A stretch of DNA of 32,878 nucleotides from Bacteroidota bacterium (GCA_013816615.1 JACDED010000042.1:1-32878); one strand, 5' to 3'. Positions 23,407 through 32,764 are shown, counted from the stretch's first letter. Program-made: numbers and translations. The notes: generated by a model from the letters alone, not told the origin.

Positions 23407-26400
23407 TTATGAATGTTTTTCTTCGCTGTGAGCATCATGTTTCTCTTCATGTTTTGCAGAAGCATGTTTTACTGTACGAATAATTTTTTCATCCTGATTT
23501 CTAACTTTTACTTTGTAAGAAGTTGTTGGTTTTACACCTACATCTTCTAATAAGAAGAAAGTTCTTTCGTCTGCTCTTTCTTTAGATACCCATGATTCCG
23601 AATCATTAAGATCTCCAAAAATAATTGCATCAGTTGAACAAGCAGATTGACAAGCCGTTTTAACAGCACCATCTTTAATTGGTTGGCCTAATTTTTTCGC
23701 TTCTAATTTACCAGCTTGTAATTTTTGCTGACACATTGAGCATTTTTCCATTACACCACGGCTACGAACAACTACATCAGGATTTAAAACCATACGGCCT
23801 AATTCCTGTTGTGCAGGGTTAACATCCGCAAAATCAGTATTACCATTATAGTTGAACCAGTTAAAACGACGTACTTTAAAAGGACAGTTGTTAGCGCAGT
23901 AACGCGTACCGATACAACGGTTATAAGTCATCATGTTTAAACCTTCAGTACTGTGACTGGTAGCTAATACCGGACAAACAGTTTCGCAAGGTGCGTGATT
24001 ACAATGTTGACACATCATTGGCTGGAAAGTTACCTGCGGGTTAGACGAAGGATTTTCCATTTCAATATAAGTTTGTTTTGATCCTAAATGTTCTTCAGCA
24101 CCTTTTTCAAGAGTCATATCAGAACTATAGTAACGATCAATACGCAACCAGTGCATATCACGGGTTTTGCTTACTTCTACTTTACCAACAACAGCAACGT
24201 TGTTTTCTGAAGTACAAGCTACAACGCAAGCGCCGCAACCAAAACATAAATTCATATCAATGCTCATTCCCCATTTGTGACCAGGACGTGGGAAAGCATT
24301 CCAAAGATCGATATCGTTTACATGTTTTTTACCGCCACCATGAACAGGAAGTTCAGTTGCAGGATTCCAGTATTCTTTATCGTTCTCTTTAAATTCTTTT
24401 AATGAAACTTCGCGTAATAAAAATTCTTCACGGCCCATAATGGTGTGTTGAATTTGTGTTGCAGCAAAGCGGTGAGATTCTTTCGTGTCTTTAATAGATA
24501 CGTTTGCAACCATTGATTGAATTGTATCATTGGTCATCGTTAGGAATTGGAAGGCGTTAACACCTACTCCGTTTGCAACTTTTAAAGTTCCAGCAGTACG
24601 GCCATAACCAACAGCAAGACCAATAGTTCCAACAGCCTGGCCCGGTTGAGGGTAAACAGGAACTTTTACAGTAATACCATTTACAGTTAACTCTACAACA
24701 GATCCATCAATATCCTGGCGTAACATTTCGTTTAAGCCCATTGCTTTTACATCAATAGGACTCATTGTAATGTAATTATCCCAGGTAACTTTAGAGATAG
24801 GATCAGGCAATTCCATTAACCATGGGTTATTAGTATAATTACCATTACCCATTCCAATTTTTTCGTAAACGAATAATTCAATACCTCCACCTTTAACTGA
24901 AGTTGCCATTGTAGCAGCTTTGTTATAATCAGGAGTTGGAAGAGTTTCAGAAACAATAGGTGTAGTAACCGCTTCCATTTTAGGAGCGATTTTTTCTGCT
25001 ACACCAACTGTATCGTTCGCCGCCATTGTGGCAACGCCGGTCATAGCAATTCCTGTAGAGTCATTTTTTGCTAAAGGCGCAACTGTAATTTCTTTTTGAA
25101 CGTAAGTTTTTACTGCCCCATCATGTAACGCATTAGCCCAAAATGTTGGGAAATCTGAATGTTTACCTTGATTAGGGAATACACGGTTATTCCAAAAACC
25201 TTGTAAGTAAGTTAAATAATTTGTTTTAACACCAGACCATTTTAAAATTGTATCCTGGAACTGACGCGTACCTTCATGACGAGGTGCCGCGAAAATTGGA
25301 TTGATAGTAGGTTGTTGTAATGTGAACATGCCACGTTTTGGATTAGCATCGCCCCATGATTCTAAATAATGATTATCAGGAACTACGATATCAGAAACCA
25401 TTGCAGTTTCATCCAATACATTTGCAAATGAAATTTTTGTAGTAACCTTAGCGTATGCTGCTGCAAATTTTAAAGATGCAGGTGCAGTATAAACCGGGTT
25501 ACAGTTATAAGTCAATAAAACATTTACTTTACCGTTTGCCATATCAGCAACCAATTCAGCAAATTCTTTATCATCACTTTGTTTTAAGTTTAAATAATTT
25601 TCAACGTCTACAGTTTTACCATAGTTGTCAAGCATTTTGTTGATACCGTTAATTAAGGTTTGAACACCTTCATCATTAACACCAGATACAACTAATGATT
25701 TTCCTTTGTGTGCAATTAATTTGTCTGCAACTTTTTTAATTGCTGCGGCAGCTTCAGGGCTTGAGATCTTCCCGTCACCTAAAACTTTTGCATTTGAAGT
25801 AGCATGAGCAATTTCATTAAATAAAGCAACAGTTACTTTTCCTAATTCGCTTGGCTTAACCATATAACGGTAATCGGCATTAGCACCGGTTAACGACATG
25901 TTGCTTTCGAAATGGAAATGTTGGCTCATTTCCGGATTTGCTTTAGAAACCTTACGGTTTTTAGCATATTGTTTTGAGAATTCTTCACCCGAGATCCAGT
26001 TACCTAAAAAATCGCAGGCAATACCTACAACAATTTTTGCATCACTAAAATCGTAAGAAGAAACTACAGATTTACCAAAAACATTTTTGTTTGCTTTGGT
26101 TAAAGCGTTATAAGAAATAGCATCGTAAGTAACATGTTTTGTGTTTGGATGCTTCTCCATAAACTCAGCAATAACTGCTTTTGTTGATGGACTAATAATT
26201 GTAGAAGTTAAGATACGGATAGTAGCACCCGTCATAGCCGCTGCTGCTGCATCATCTGCCACTTTCCAGCTTGCATCTTTACCTTTAACGATAGGGCCGC
26301 GTAAACGAGCGCCATCATACATACCTAATACAGATGCCTGAACACGCGCGTTAGTACCACTGTGTGTAATACCGCCAAGATCGTTTCCTTCAATTTTAAT

Positions 26401-26748
26401 AGGACGGCCTTCACGTGTTTTTACAAGTATTGCTGCGTAATCATGCCCATCATAAAATGTAGTAGCATAAAAGTTAGCAACACCAGGTGTAACCTCTTCG
26501 GGTTTTACAACGTAAGGAATAGATTTCATAACAGGCGTTTCGCAAGCTGCTAAAGCAACTGCCGCTGTTGAAAATCCCATTACCTTTAAAAAATCACGGC
26601 GGGATGTGCCTTCTTTTTCAGCTTCATCACTACCCAAAAACTCATCCATAGGAAGAGGAGTAGCAAACTCATTTTTTTGTTGCTCTTGAAACTCCGGACT
26701 ATTATGTAGTTCAGGTAGACCTTTCCAGTATTTTTTTGACATAGACAT
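23407..26748 (-). CDS. actB: Alternative complex III iron-sulfur subunit ActB
   Basis: 1113 residues. A twin-arginine-like start 'TSRRDFLKVMGF' (48-59) leads into a hydrophobic stretch ending 'ALAAC', so C69 may be acylated. Residues about 80-780 are a molybdopterin-oxidoreductase-like fold, which in ACIII has lost the cofactor. The C-terminal ferredoxin-like part has four cysteine sets: C835-838-841-845, C913-916-921-925, C945-951-955 and C1003-1006-1033-1037, consistent with three 4Fe-4S and one 3Fe-4S cluster. A low-complexity Ala/Thr/Pro segment (about 554-612) interrupts the large domain, and the last 20 residues are His/Glu-rich. It accepts electrons from quinol at ActC and passes them to ActA haems. 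Confidence 0.95.
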   Translation of the reverse strand: MSMSKKYWKGLPELHNSPEFQEQQKNEFATPLPMDEFLGSDEAEKEGTSRRDFLKVMGFSTAAVALAACETPVMKSIPYVVKPEEVTPGVANFYATTFYDGHDYAAILVKTREGRPIKIEGNDLGGITHSGTNARVQASVLGMYDGARLRGPIVKGKDASWKVADDAAAAAMTGATIRILTSTIISPSTKAVIAEFMEKHPNTKHVTYDAISYNALTKANKNVFGKSVVSSYDFSDAKIVVGIACDFLGNWISGEEFSKQYAKNRKVSKANPEMSQHFHFESNMSLTGANADYRYMVKPSELGKVTVALFNEIAHATSNAKVLGDGKISSPEAAAAIKKVADKLIAHKGKSLVVSGVNDEGVQTLINGINKMLDNYGKTVDVENYLNLKQSDDKEFAELVADMANGKVNVLLTYNCNPVYTAPASLKFAAAYAKVTTKISFANVLDETAMVSDIVVPDNHYLESWGDANPKRGMFTLQQPTINPIFAAPRHEGTRQFQDTILKWSGVKTNYLTYLQGFWNNRVFPNQGKHSDFPTFWANALHDGAVKTYVQKEITVAPLAKNDSTGIAMTGVATMAANDTVGVAEKIAPKMEAVTTPIVSETLPTPDYNKAATMATSVKGGGIELFVYEKIGMGNGNYTNNPWLMELPDPISKVTWDNYITMSPIDVKAMGLNEMLRQDIDGSVVELTVNGITVKVPVYPQPGQAVGTIGLAVGYGRTAGTLKVANGVGVNAFQFLTMTNDTIQSMVANVSIKDTKESHRFAATQIQHTIMGREEFLLREVSLKEFKENDKEYWNPATELPVHGGGKKHVNDIDLWNAFPRPGHKWGMSIDMNLCFGCGACVVACTSENNVAVVGKVEVSKTRDMHWLRIDRYYSSDMTLEKGAEEHLGSKQTYIEMENPSSNPQVTFQPMMCQHCNHAPCETVCPVLATSHSTEGLNMMTYNRCIGTRYCANNCPFKVRRFNWFNYNGNTDFADVNPAQQELGRMVLNPDVVVRSRGVMEKCSMCQQKLQAGKLEAKKLGQPIKDGAVKTACQSACSTDAIIFGDLNDSESWVSKERADERTFFLLEDVGVKPTTSYKVKVRNQDEKIIRTVKHASAKHEEKHDAHSEEKHS

Positions 26749-26777
26749 TAGTTATATAAATTCTTATTAACTTAATA

Positions 26778-28061
26778 TTAATAGTGACATTTAGCACACT
26801 CTAAACCACCGATCTTATCAACGGTAAATTTAACGTCGTACTGACCAGCGTATTTTTCTTTTAATGCTTTGTGTAAACGGTCGTAGTATGCATTTCCAGC
26901 CATTGCTACTTCTGTTTTACGGTGGCACTCAATACACCATTTCATTGTTAAAGGTGATTTTTGTTCTGCAACAGTCATTTCTTTTACATTACCATGACAA
27001 GTAGCACAGTCAATTTTACCTACAACAACGTGTTGTGAGTGATTAAAATAAACGTGATCAGGTAAGTTGTTAACTTTGATCCATTGTAAAGGATTTTGTT
27101 TGCTGTTATCGTAAGTTCCTTTTTTAGGATCAAAACCTGCAGCTTCGTAAATTTTTGCAATTTCTTTGTCTTTGTAAACGGGACCGCTTTGAATGCCTTT
27201 ATGGCAATTCATACAAATGTTTACTGTTGGAATGCCCGCGTGACGTGATTTTTCAACTGAGCTGTGGCAATATTGACAAGCTATCTCATTATCGCCTGCA
27301 TGTAATTTGTGAGAGAATTTAATTGGCTGTTCAGGTTTGTAACCTTTTTGTGTTTCCCAATTGTAATACACGCCAATATCGTAACACGCTTCCCAGCAGC
27401 TTTTCATTCCTGCAAAAGCAATAATAATTCCAAATACACCAACTAAACGGCGGTTACTTCCCATCCAGTGTTTTACTTCCTGTCCAAAAGTTCTATCTGG
27501 ATTTTCAGGTTTACCTTCAGCACGGTTGCTGGCGTTTTGCATCGAAGCTCTAACACTGCGTAATGAACCAATTAAAATTGCTAAAATAACAATAGCGCCT
27601 AAGATCAAATAAAGTGGCTCAATTCCACCGTTTCCTTCTGTCGGTTCTCCACCATCTGTTGGAGGACCTTGAACAACAACACTTCCCTTTGGAGGAGGTC
27701 CTTTAATGAAATCTAAAATAGAAGCCACATCTTTATCGTTTAACTGGCCTTCAAACACAGTCATAGCAGCTTTTCCGTTTTCATTAAAAATTTTGTTTGC
27801 GTAAGCATCGCCCGATTTGATCATCTTCTCAGAGTTAAGGATCCATTTATTGATCCAGTCGCCTTTAGGCACACGGTCAAACACGCCCTTAAGACCCGGA
27901 CCTGTTAACTTTTGGTCGGTGTGCGAGGCGTGACAAACTGCGCAATTTTGTTTAAATAATTTTTCTCCGTCTTGGGCGTAGATCTTTGAAGAGAGAGCAA
28001 AAACCGTGAAAACTACTGCTAGCAAGGTTTTTACTGATACCTGAGATATGTGGTTTTTCAT
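26778..28061 (-). CDS. actA: Alternative complex III multihaem cytochrome c ActA (six CxxCH)
   Basis: 427 residues. A signal peptide ends near 'KIYAQ' (30). A class I-like cytochrome domain follows with C40-C43-H44 and M100 as candidate distal ligand, then a Pro/Gly linker and a membrane helix (about 148-166). After a second hydrophobic stretch (about 206-220) comes the multihaem region with CxxCH at 262-266, 283-287, 352-356, 376-380 and 422-426. The five C-terminal sites match the pentahaem ActA of known complexes; the N-terminal haem domain makes six. It conducts electrons from ActB clusters towards ActE and the oxidase. It is the first gene of the operon, 29 nt ahead of actB. Confidence 0.94.
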   Translation of the reverse strand: MKNHISQVSVKTLLAVVFTVFALSSKIYAQDGEKLFKQNCAVCHASHTDQKLTGPGLKGVFDRVPKGDWINKWILNSEKMIKSGDAYANKIFNENGKAAMTVFEGQLNDKDVASILDFIKGPPPKGSVVVQGPPTDGGEPTEGNGGIEPLYLILGAIVILAILIGSLRSVRASMQNASNRAEGKPENPDRTFGQEVKHWMGSNRRLVGVFGIIIAFAGMKSCWEACYDIGVYYNWETQKGYKPEQPIKFSHKLHAGDNEIACQYCHSSVEKSRHAGIPTVNICMNCHKGIQSGPVYKDKEIAKIYEAAGFDPKKGTYDNSKQNPLQWIKVNNLPDHVYFNHSQHVVVGKIDCATCHGNVKEMTVAEQKSPLTMKWCIECHRKTEVAMAGNAYYDRLHKALKEKYAGQYDVKFTVDKIGGLECAKCHY

Positions 28062-28128
28062 ATAAAAATGAGAAATTTTAAACTTATTTTGTTGTTACAA
28101 TGACAAATTAATGACACATAAACGTTGG

Positions 28129-28136
28129 CAAAATTA
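28129..28136 (-). promoter_or_regulatory. Candidate Bacteroidota -7 box upstream of actA
   Basis: TAATTTTG on the minus strand matches the Bacteroidota TAnnTTTG consensus, about 70 bp upstream of the actA ATG. No clear TTG at the -33 position is visible. The rest of the 262-bp gap (28062-28323) is AT-rich and holds no other feature that I can support. Confidence 0.4.
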
Positions 28137-28323
28137 ACAGAAGATTGAGAACTAACGCGGGAATTTTTAATTTTTTTTAACGATATCTGTAATTTATAAT
28201 CATTCTAAATAAGGGATTTTTAAATAACTGATTTATAGGTAAAAATAGATGGTTTATCGATATAAAACCAAAAACTAAAAATTTAGATAGATTGTGAAAA
28301 TGAACAAAAAGAAAATAATGTTG

Positions 28324-30981
28324 TTATTTGACGATAAACTTTTTAACGCCCAGTTTTTTGCCAGTAGAAATTCTCAAATAATACGCTCCGGAAGCTAAAT
28401 TTAAATTGAGATCCATTTTAGGCTCGTTATTTTTTTGCGAAAAAACAATTTTACCTAAAACATCCACTACTTCGATTGTTTTTTCACTATTATTTTCAGA
28501 ACAAAGCACTGTAAATTTTCCATCATTCACACTTGGAAATAATTCAAATGCCACCGATAAATTTTCACCTTTGCCAACACTTGTAATAATGTTGTAGCTC
28601 GTTTCCCAAATACCTCTTCCAAAAGTAGAAACGTAAACTTTATTGAGTGGTAAATTAAATTCTATATCACTAACGATCACATTTGGCAAGCCAAAACTGT
28701 TGCTTACCCAACTTGTATTACCAAAAGGTAAAATGTAAACACCAATATCTGTTGCAACAATTAAATTATTAGTGTTGGGGATTTGTTTAATGCAATTTAC
28801 AGGTATGTTGGGTAAATTGTAAGTGATATTTTGCCAGCTTGTGCCACCGTTATTTGTAATGAAAACCTTATTGCCATTGCTAAAGCCGGCCATTGAAACA
28901 TACGCAATGTTTGGATTTGTTTCATTCACTTCTATACCTGTGTAATATAAACTATCGGGTAAATTATTTGTGATATTTGTAAAGCTAGTGCCGCCATTTG
29001 TAGTTTTAAACACCATGGCCGGTAAACCCATTTCATATCTTACTCTTCTTGCAGCATATACTACCAGGCTGTTTGAAGCAGATACAGCCAATGCGCTTAT
29101 CTCCGTACTTGTGTTGGTATTTGTATTCGTGTAGATCGTTGCCAGCGCATTCCAGCTGTTTCCGCCATCTGTTGATTGCACAACATTTTCATTTCCAATA
29201 TACATAACACCGGGATGGCTATAGTCTGCGGCAATTGGTGTTACCCACTCTGCCGCTTCATTGTTTGGATTTGTGAAAGGATAATTGCTCGAAAATCCAT
29301 CATTATTGCTGGTGTAAAAATTTCCATATTGGCTGGAACCTACAATATCACTATTGTTTAAAGGATCAAGATAATTATCCATACCATCGCCACCAAAAAT
29401 AGTTGACCAGGTGCCCGCCTTATAATAAAATGTAGCATTATCCTGCGCGCCTGCAATCAAGCGGCCGCTGGCATTTTTAGAACTGGATAGTCTGTAAAAA
29501 GAAGATATCTGCATGCCATTATTTAAACCTGTCCAAACGGTTGGCCAATTACTCGTAGCCCAATTACTAATAACTATATTTCCTGTTTTTGAGACGCCAC
29601 CATCACCACAAACAAAATACTGGCCACTTGTTGCCTGGTAATCGATCGCATGAATATCACCATGAATAGTTGCACCGTAGTTTGTTGTCCAATGCGATAC
29701 AGGATTAAAATTTGCTGCGCCGTCTGTAGATCCCCAAATATTTACACCACCAACATACACTGTAGTTTTTATTGTTGGATGTACAATAAACCCAAGATCG
29801 TAATTTCCTTGCCCGCCGGGATTTCCACCCTGCCCCGATTCAAGCACATTTAAATTGGGGGGTATAAAGGTCCAGTTAACGCCTGCATTAACACTTTTAT
29901 AAATACCATACAAACCGCTGCTTCCATCAACACACATAGCATAAATATAATTTGGGTCAGAAGGTGATATTGCCAGTTTAACGCGTTGAATGCTTCCTGT
30001 TAATGGCATTCCGGTATTCAACATGGCCCAGGTATTTCCAAAATCAGTTGATTTATAAACGCCTGCATTTCCCAGATTTGAATTTAGTACCCAGCCCGTT
30101 GCGCCGTATAAAATATTTGGATTGGCTGGATCACGATGAAGATCCCAAAAAAGCGAATCGAGTTTTTTAACCCAGGTAGTACCGCCATTGGTAGATTTAT
30201 ACATGCCGCTTACACCGCATGCTACAAGGTCGTTACCGTTAGCAGGGTTAACAACTACTTTTCTTATCAAAGAGGCGTCGCCTTGTGTTAATTGAAACGT
30301 TAAACCTGTTTGCGCCCATGTTAAACCACCATCTGTAGTTTTATAAACGCCAAGGCCATAATGGGTATGTCTTTTTCTTCCGTTTAAAAATAAACCACCG
30401 CCAATATATTCAAAATCACAAACGGAAATATACATTGTGTTTGGATTAGAAGGATCAATACTAATATCACTAATTCTTGTTATTGGGAGATTGTCTGTAA
30501 GCGGTGTCCAGCTAGCTCCGTTATTCGTAGTTTTCCAAACACCACCTTGCGCTACACCAACAAAATAAATATTTGGATTTGAAGGATGAAAAGCAATGCA
30601 GTTAATACGGCCAATGCCATTTTCCATATAACCGGTTAAATTATTTGGTAAAACATTTGGTCCTGATGGCGACCAAACAGCTGCTGCGCTAGAAGATTCC
30701 TGTTGTTCTTTTGCGTTAGCCATGTTAATTGTTGCCTCTACATAATCACTAAAGCCTGCGGGCTCACCTTGTGTATTTGTATGCATCTGGGTTTCATATT
30801 CCCAGCGCTTATAATTTTTCCAATGCTTCTTTTTAGAAAGATCATTGCTTTTTTTATAATCGTCAAATTGTTTTTGGATCTCTTTAAAGGTCAAAGCTCG
30901 CCCTGTTGTATTTTTAATAAATGTCTGAGCGGATACAATGCACGAAAAACAAACAATAATAAAGGAAATAACAATTTTCAT
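28324..30981 (-). CDS. Large secreted Asp-box (sortilin/BNR-like) protein with T9SS type A sorting domain
   Basis: 885 residues. Signal peptide 'MKIVISFIIVCFSCIVSAQ'. After a Lys-rich linker (about 30-95) the body contains at least eight Asp-box-type turns of the form S/T-x-D/N-x-G-x-T/S-W ('TTNNGASW', 'TTDGGLTW', 'STNGGTTW', 'STDFGNTW', 'STDGGNSW', 'TNNGGTSW') separated by 'DPSNPNxMYIS' strands. This is typical of multi-bladed beta-propellers in VPS10/sortilin- and sialidase-like proteins. The last 75 residues are a T9SS type A sorting domain ('FELFPSVNDGKFTVLC', 'EVVDVLGKIVF', 'LASGAYYLRISTGKKLGVKKFIVK'). No catalytic residues of sialidases or xyloglucanases could be assigned, so I call it a surface propeller of unknown ligand. 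It is divergent from the gene at 31048. Confidence 0.87.
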   Translation of the reverse strand: MKIVISFIIVCFSCIVSAQTFIKNTTGRALTFKEIQKQFDDYKKSNDLSKKKHWKNYKRWEYETQMHTNTQGEPAGFSDYVEATINMANAKEQQESSSAAAVWSPSGPNVLPNNLTGYMENGIGRINCIAFHPSNPNIYFVGVAQGGVWKTTNNGASWTPLTDNLPITRISDISIDPSNPNTMYISVCDFEYIGGGLFLNGRKRHTHYGLGVYKTTDGGLTWAQTGLTFQLTQGDASLIRKVVVNPANGNDLVACGVSGMYKSTNGGTTWVKKLDSLFWDLHRDPANPNILYGATGWVLNSNLGNAGVYKSTDFGNTWAMLNTGMPLTGSIQRVKLAISPSDPNYIYAMCVDGSSGLYGIYKSVNAGVNWTFIPPNLNVLESGQGGNPGGQGNYDLGFIVHPTIKTTVYVGGVNIWGSTDGAANFNPVSHWTTNYGATIHGDIHAIDYQATSGQYFVCGDGGVSKTGNIVISNWATSNWPTVWTGLNNGMQISSFYRLSSSKNASGRLIAGAQDNATFYYKAGTWSTIFGGDGMDNYLDPLNNSDIVGSSQYGNFYTSNNDGFSSNYPFTNPNNEAAEWVTPIAADYSHPGVMYIGNENVVQSTDGGNSWNALATIYTNTNTNTSTEISALAVSASNSLVVYAARRVRYEMGLPAMVFKTTNGGTSFTNITNNLPDSLYYTGIEVNETNPNIAYVSMAGFSNGNKVFITNNGGTSWQNITYNLPNIPVNCIKQIPNTNNLIVATDIGVYILPFGNTSWVSNSFGLPNVIVSDIEFNLPLNKVYVSTFGRGIWETSYNIITSVGKGENLSVAFELFPSVNDGKFTVLCSENNSEKTIEVVDVLGKIVFSQKNNEPKMDLNLNLASGAYYLRISTGKKLGVKKFIVK

Positions 30982-30998
30982 TGGAACAATAATTTTAC

Positions 30999-31024
30999 TT
31001 AAAGATACAAAAAATTATCTTTAA
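30999..31024. promoter_or_regulatory. Symmetrical divergent promoter candidate
   Basis: A 9-bp perfect inverted repeat (TTAAAGATA at 30999-31007, TATCTTTAA at 31016-31024) in the 66-bp gap between divergent genes. Each arm reads TATCTTTA outward, one base from the TAnnTTTG -7 consensus, so each could serve one gene. No good -33 elements are seen. A dimeric regulator site is an alternative. Confidence 0.4.
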
Positions 31025-31047
31025 CTTGTTATTCAAAACCAGCATAA

Positions 31048-32712
31048 GTGATCAATTTAAAACAATGCATTTCCGATCTGAAAGAAACAGTATCGGTATT
31101 TAGCGAAACCTCTGCGGCTAAAAAGAAAGAGCTTTTAGTTGTATGTGCAGGCATGAAACTAAATTCAAAAAAGATTATAGAACAGTATTACGATTGCCTT
31201 CTTTTTTTGTTGGGATATCCTGAAAATGAAGAATTGTATTTGCTGGCAAAAACAGAAATGGAGCGCCTAGCAGAATGTGTAAAAAAATTGCCAAAAGATA
31301 AGATCGCTCAGCTTGAAAGAACAGGTATTGCCTATACACAAACGCAAGCGGCAAATAGCTATACGTTAATAAATTGGTTATTAAAAATATATCCTGGCCA
31401 GGTGAGCCTTCATTCTTTTGATGAAACAGGCGTTCATCCAAAAGAAGTATTACGCCACGCTTTATCCGAAATGGAATTTGAATTTGCTTTCACTGAAAAA
31501 TTCAATCCAATAAAATGGTTAGAGACAGCGGCTGGTTCAAAGAACAAGAAAGATCTTTTGCTCTGTATCATTCATTTATTTGACAGGATCGAAGCCTCCG
31601 ACCTTATCAAAGATCAATTGTTTGAATCGCTGAAGATCTACATTTCAGTAATTCCAAAAAACAAAGAACTATCAAAAGGTTTTGGAAATTTTACGTTGCA
31701 TAAAAATTATTATCACACAAACGGTTTATTAAAAAAGTTTGATGAACGTGAAGTGATAAATAAAAAATTGCCCGCTCCAAAAAAATTATCCGAAAGCGAA
31801 AAAAATACCATTATCGAAAAAGCGCGCATTGCACTATTCTTACTTAATCGTGAAACAGAGCCTGTTGTATATTGCAATGCAGACGGTTTGTTGTTTTATG
31901 AATTAGAACATGGTCTATCCATCGCTTTATTCAGTATACTTCCCCAAAGACGCTTACCACTTGAGTCGTACATTGGTTTTATGATGTTTAAAAATGGTTA
32001 CCCAATGGCGTATGGTGGCGGCTGGTTATTTGGCAATCGCTCATTGCTTGGTATAAATATTTTTGAAAGCTTTAGAGGAGGCGAATCTGCTTTTGTATTC
32101 TGTCAACTATTAAGAAGCTACAAACAAAGTTTTGGCGCCAATTATTTTGAAGTAGAGCCTTATCAATTCGGAAAAAATAATCCCGAAGGAATACAATCCG
32201 GTGCATTTTGGTTTTATTACCGTTTTGGTTTCCGCCCTGTTGATGCTGAATTAAAAAAATTAGCTTTAGAGGAAGCCGAAAAAATTCAAAGCACAAAAGG
32301 TTATCGCAGTTCTTACGACACTTTAAAACGTTTTACCAACTCTAATCTTTCGGTTAATTTTGGTGCTCAACCTCAGCCCATAAATCCAAGTATTATCAGC
32401 GATCATATTACCGAAGAGATCAAACTAAAATTTAAAGGCGATCGTTCTGCGGCAGAAAAATACTGTATCCATAAATTAAAAACAGATCTTGGTATTGAAT
32501 TGAACAAAACAAGCAAAGAAGAAAAAATTGGTATTGCTAAACTCAGTTTTTTTATTGGCTTTTGTCTTGATACTACAAGACTTTCTTCTTCAGATAAAAA
32601 TAAATTAAAAGATTTTGTTTTAGAAAAAGGCAGATCTGAATTTAAGTACATTCAAATTTGTAGCTCAATAAATTTTAAGAAACTATTTGTAGAAGGTTTG
32701 CAGAAAAGTTAG
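31048..32712 (+). CDS. Unrecognised 554-residue protein, possible GNAT-like core
   Basis: The start is probably GTG (31048), because an in-frame TAA directly precedes it; the first ATG would be at 31153 (residue 36) and would remove an N-terminal helix. There is no signal peptide or membrane helix, so it is cytoplasmic. Residues 1-240 are helical and Leu/Lys-rich. Residues about 275-400 have conserved-looking blocks, 'YIGFMMFKNGYPMAYGGGW', 'GINIFESFRGGESAFVFCQLL', 'YFEVEPYQFGKNNPEGI' and 'GAFWFYYRFGFRPVD'. Their order (strand, strand, RGGESA loop and helix, strand, then A-FWFYYRFGFRP) resembles motif A and the 'FYxxxGF' strand-turn of GNAT acetyltransferases. Residues 400-554 are again helical. 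I do not recognise the family; substrate unknown. Confidence 0.7.
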   Translation: MINLKQCISDLKETVSVFSETSAAKKKELLVVCAGMKLNSKKIIEQYYDCLLFLLGYPENEELYLLAKTEMERLAECVKKLPKDKIAQLERTGIAYTQTQAANSYTLINWLLKIYPGQVSLHSFDETGVHPKEVLRHALSEMEFEFAFTEKFNPIKWLETAAGSKNKKDLLLCIIHLFDRIEASDLIKDQLFESLKIYISVIPKNKELSKGFGNFTLHKNYYHTNGLLKKFDEREVINKKLPAPKKLSESEKNTIIEKARIALFLLNRETEPVVYCNADGLLFYELEHGLSIALFSILPQRRLPLESYIGFMMFKNGYPMAYGGGWLFGNRSLLGINIFESFRGGESAFVFCQLLRSYKQSFGANYFEVEPYQFGKNNPEGIQSGAFWFYYRFGFRPVDAELKKLALEEAEKIQSTKGYRSSYDTLKRFTNSNLSVNFGAQPQPINPSIISDHITEEIKLKFKGDRSAAEKYCIHKLKTDLGIELNKTSKEEKIGIAKLSFFIGFCLDTTRLSSSDKNKLKDFVLEKGRSEFKYIQICSSINFKKLFVEGLQKS

Positions 32713-32734
32713 AGCTAACGTTATTTAGAACTAC

Positions 32735-32764
32735 GCCACCAATTGCACTAATTTTCGCAAATTG
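32735..32764. repeat. GCCACGAATT-type dispersed element, copy B
   Basis: GCCACCAATTGCACTAAT followed by TTTCGCAAATTG, a diverged version of the element at 15075-15102, 22 bp after the stop of the preceding gene. The rest of the window to 32878 contains a weak AT-rich hairpin (ACTCCGATAAGT within an A/T-run context near 32779-32790) and no gene. Confidence 0.45.

Noticed and set aside
24078-24392. Open frame opposite actB and similar long frames opposite other genes
   Set aside because: The translations are low-complexity, with no start context or domain, and lie wholly inside well-supported genes on the other strand.
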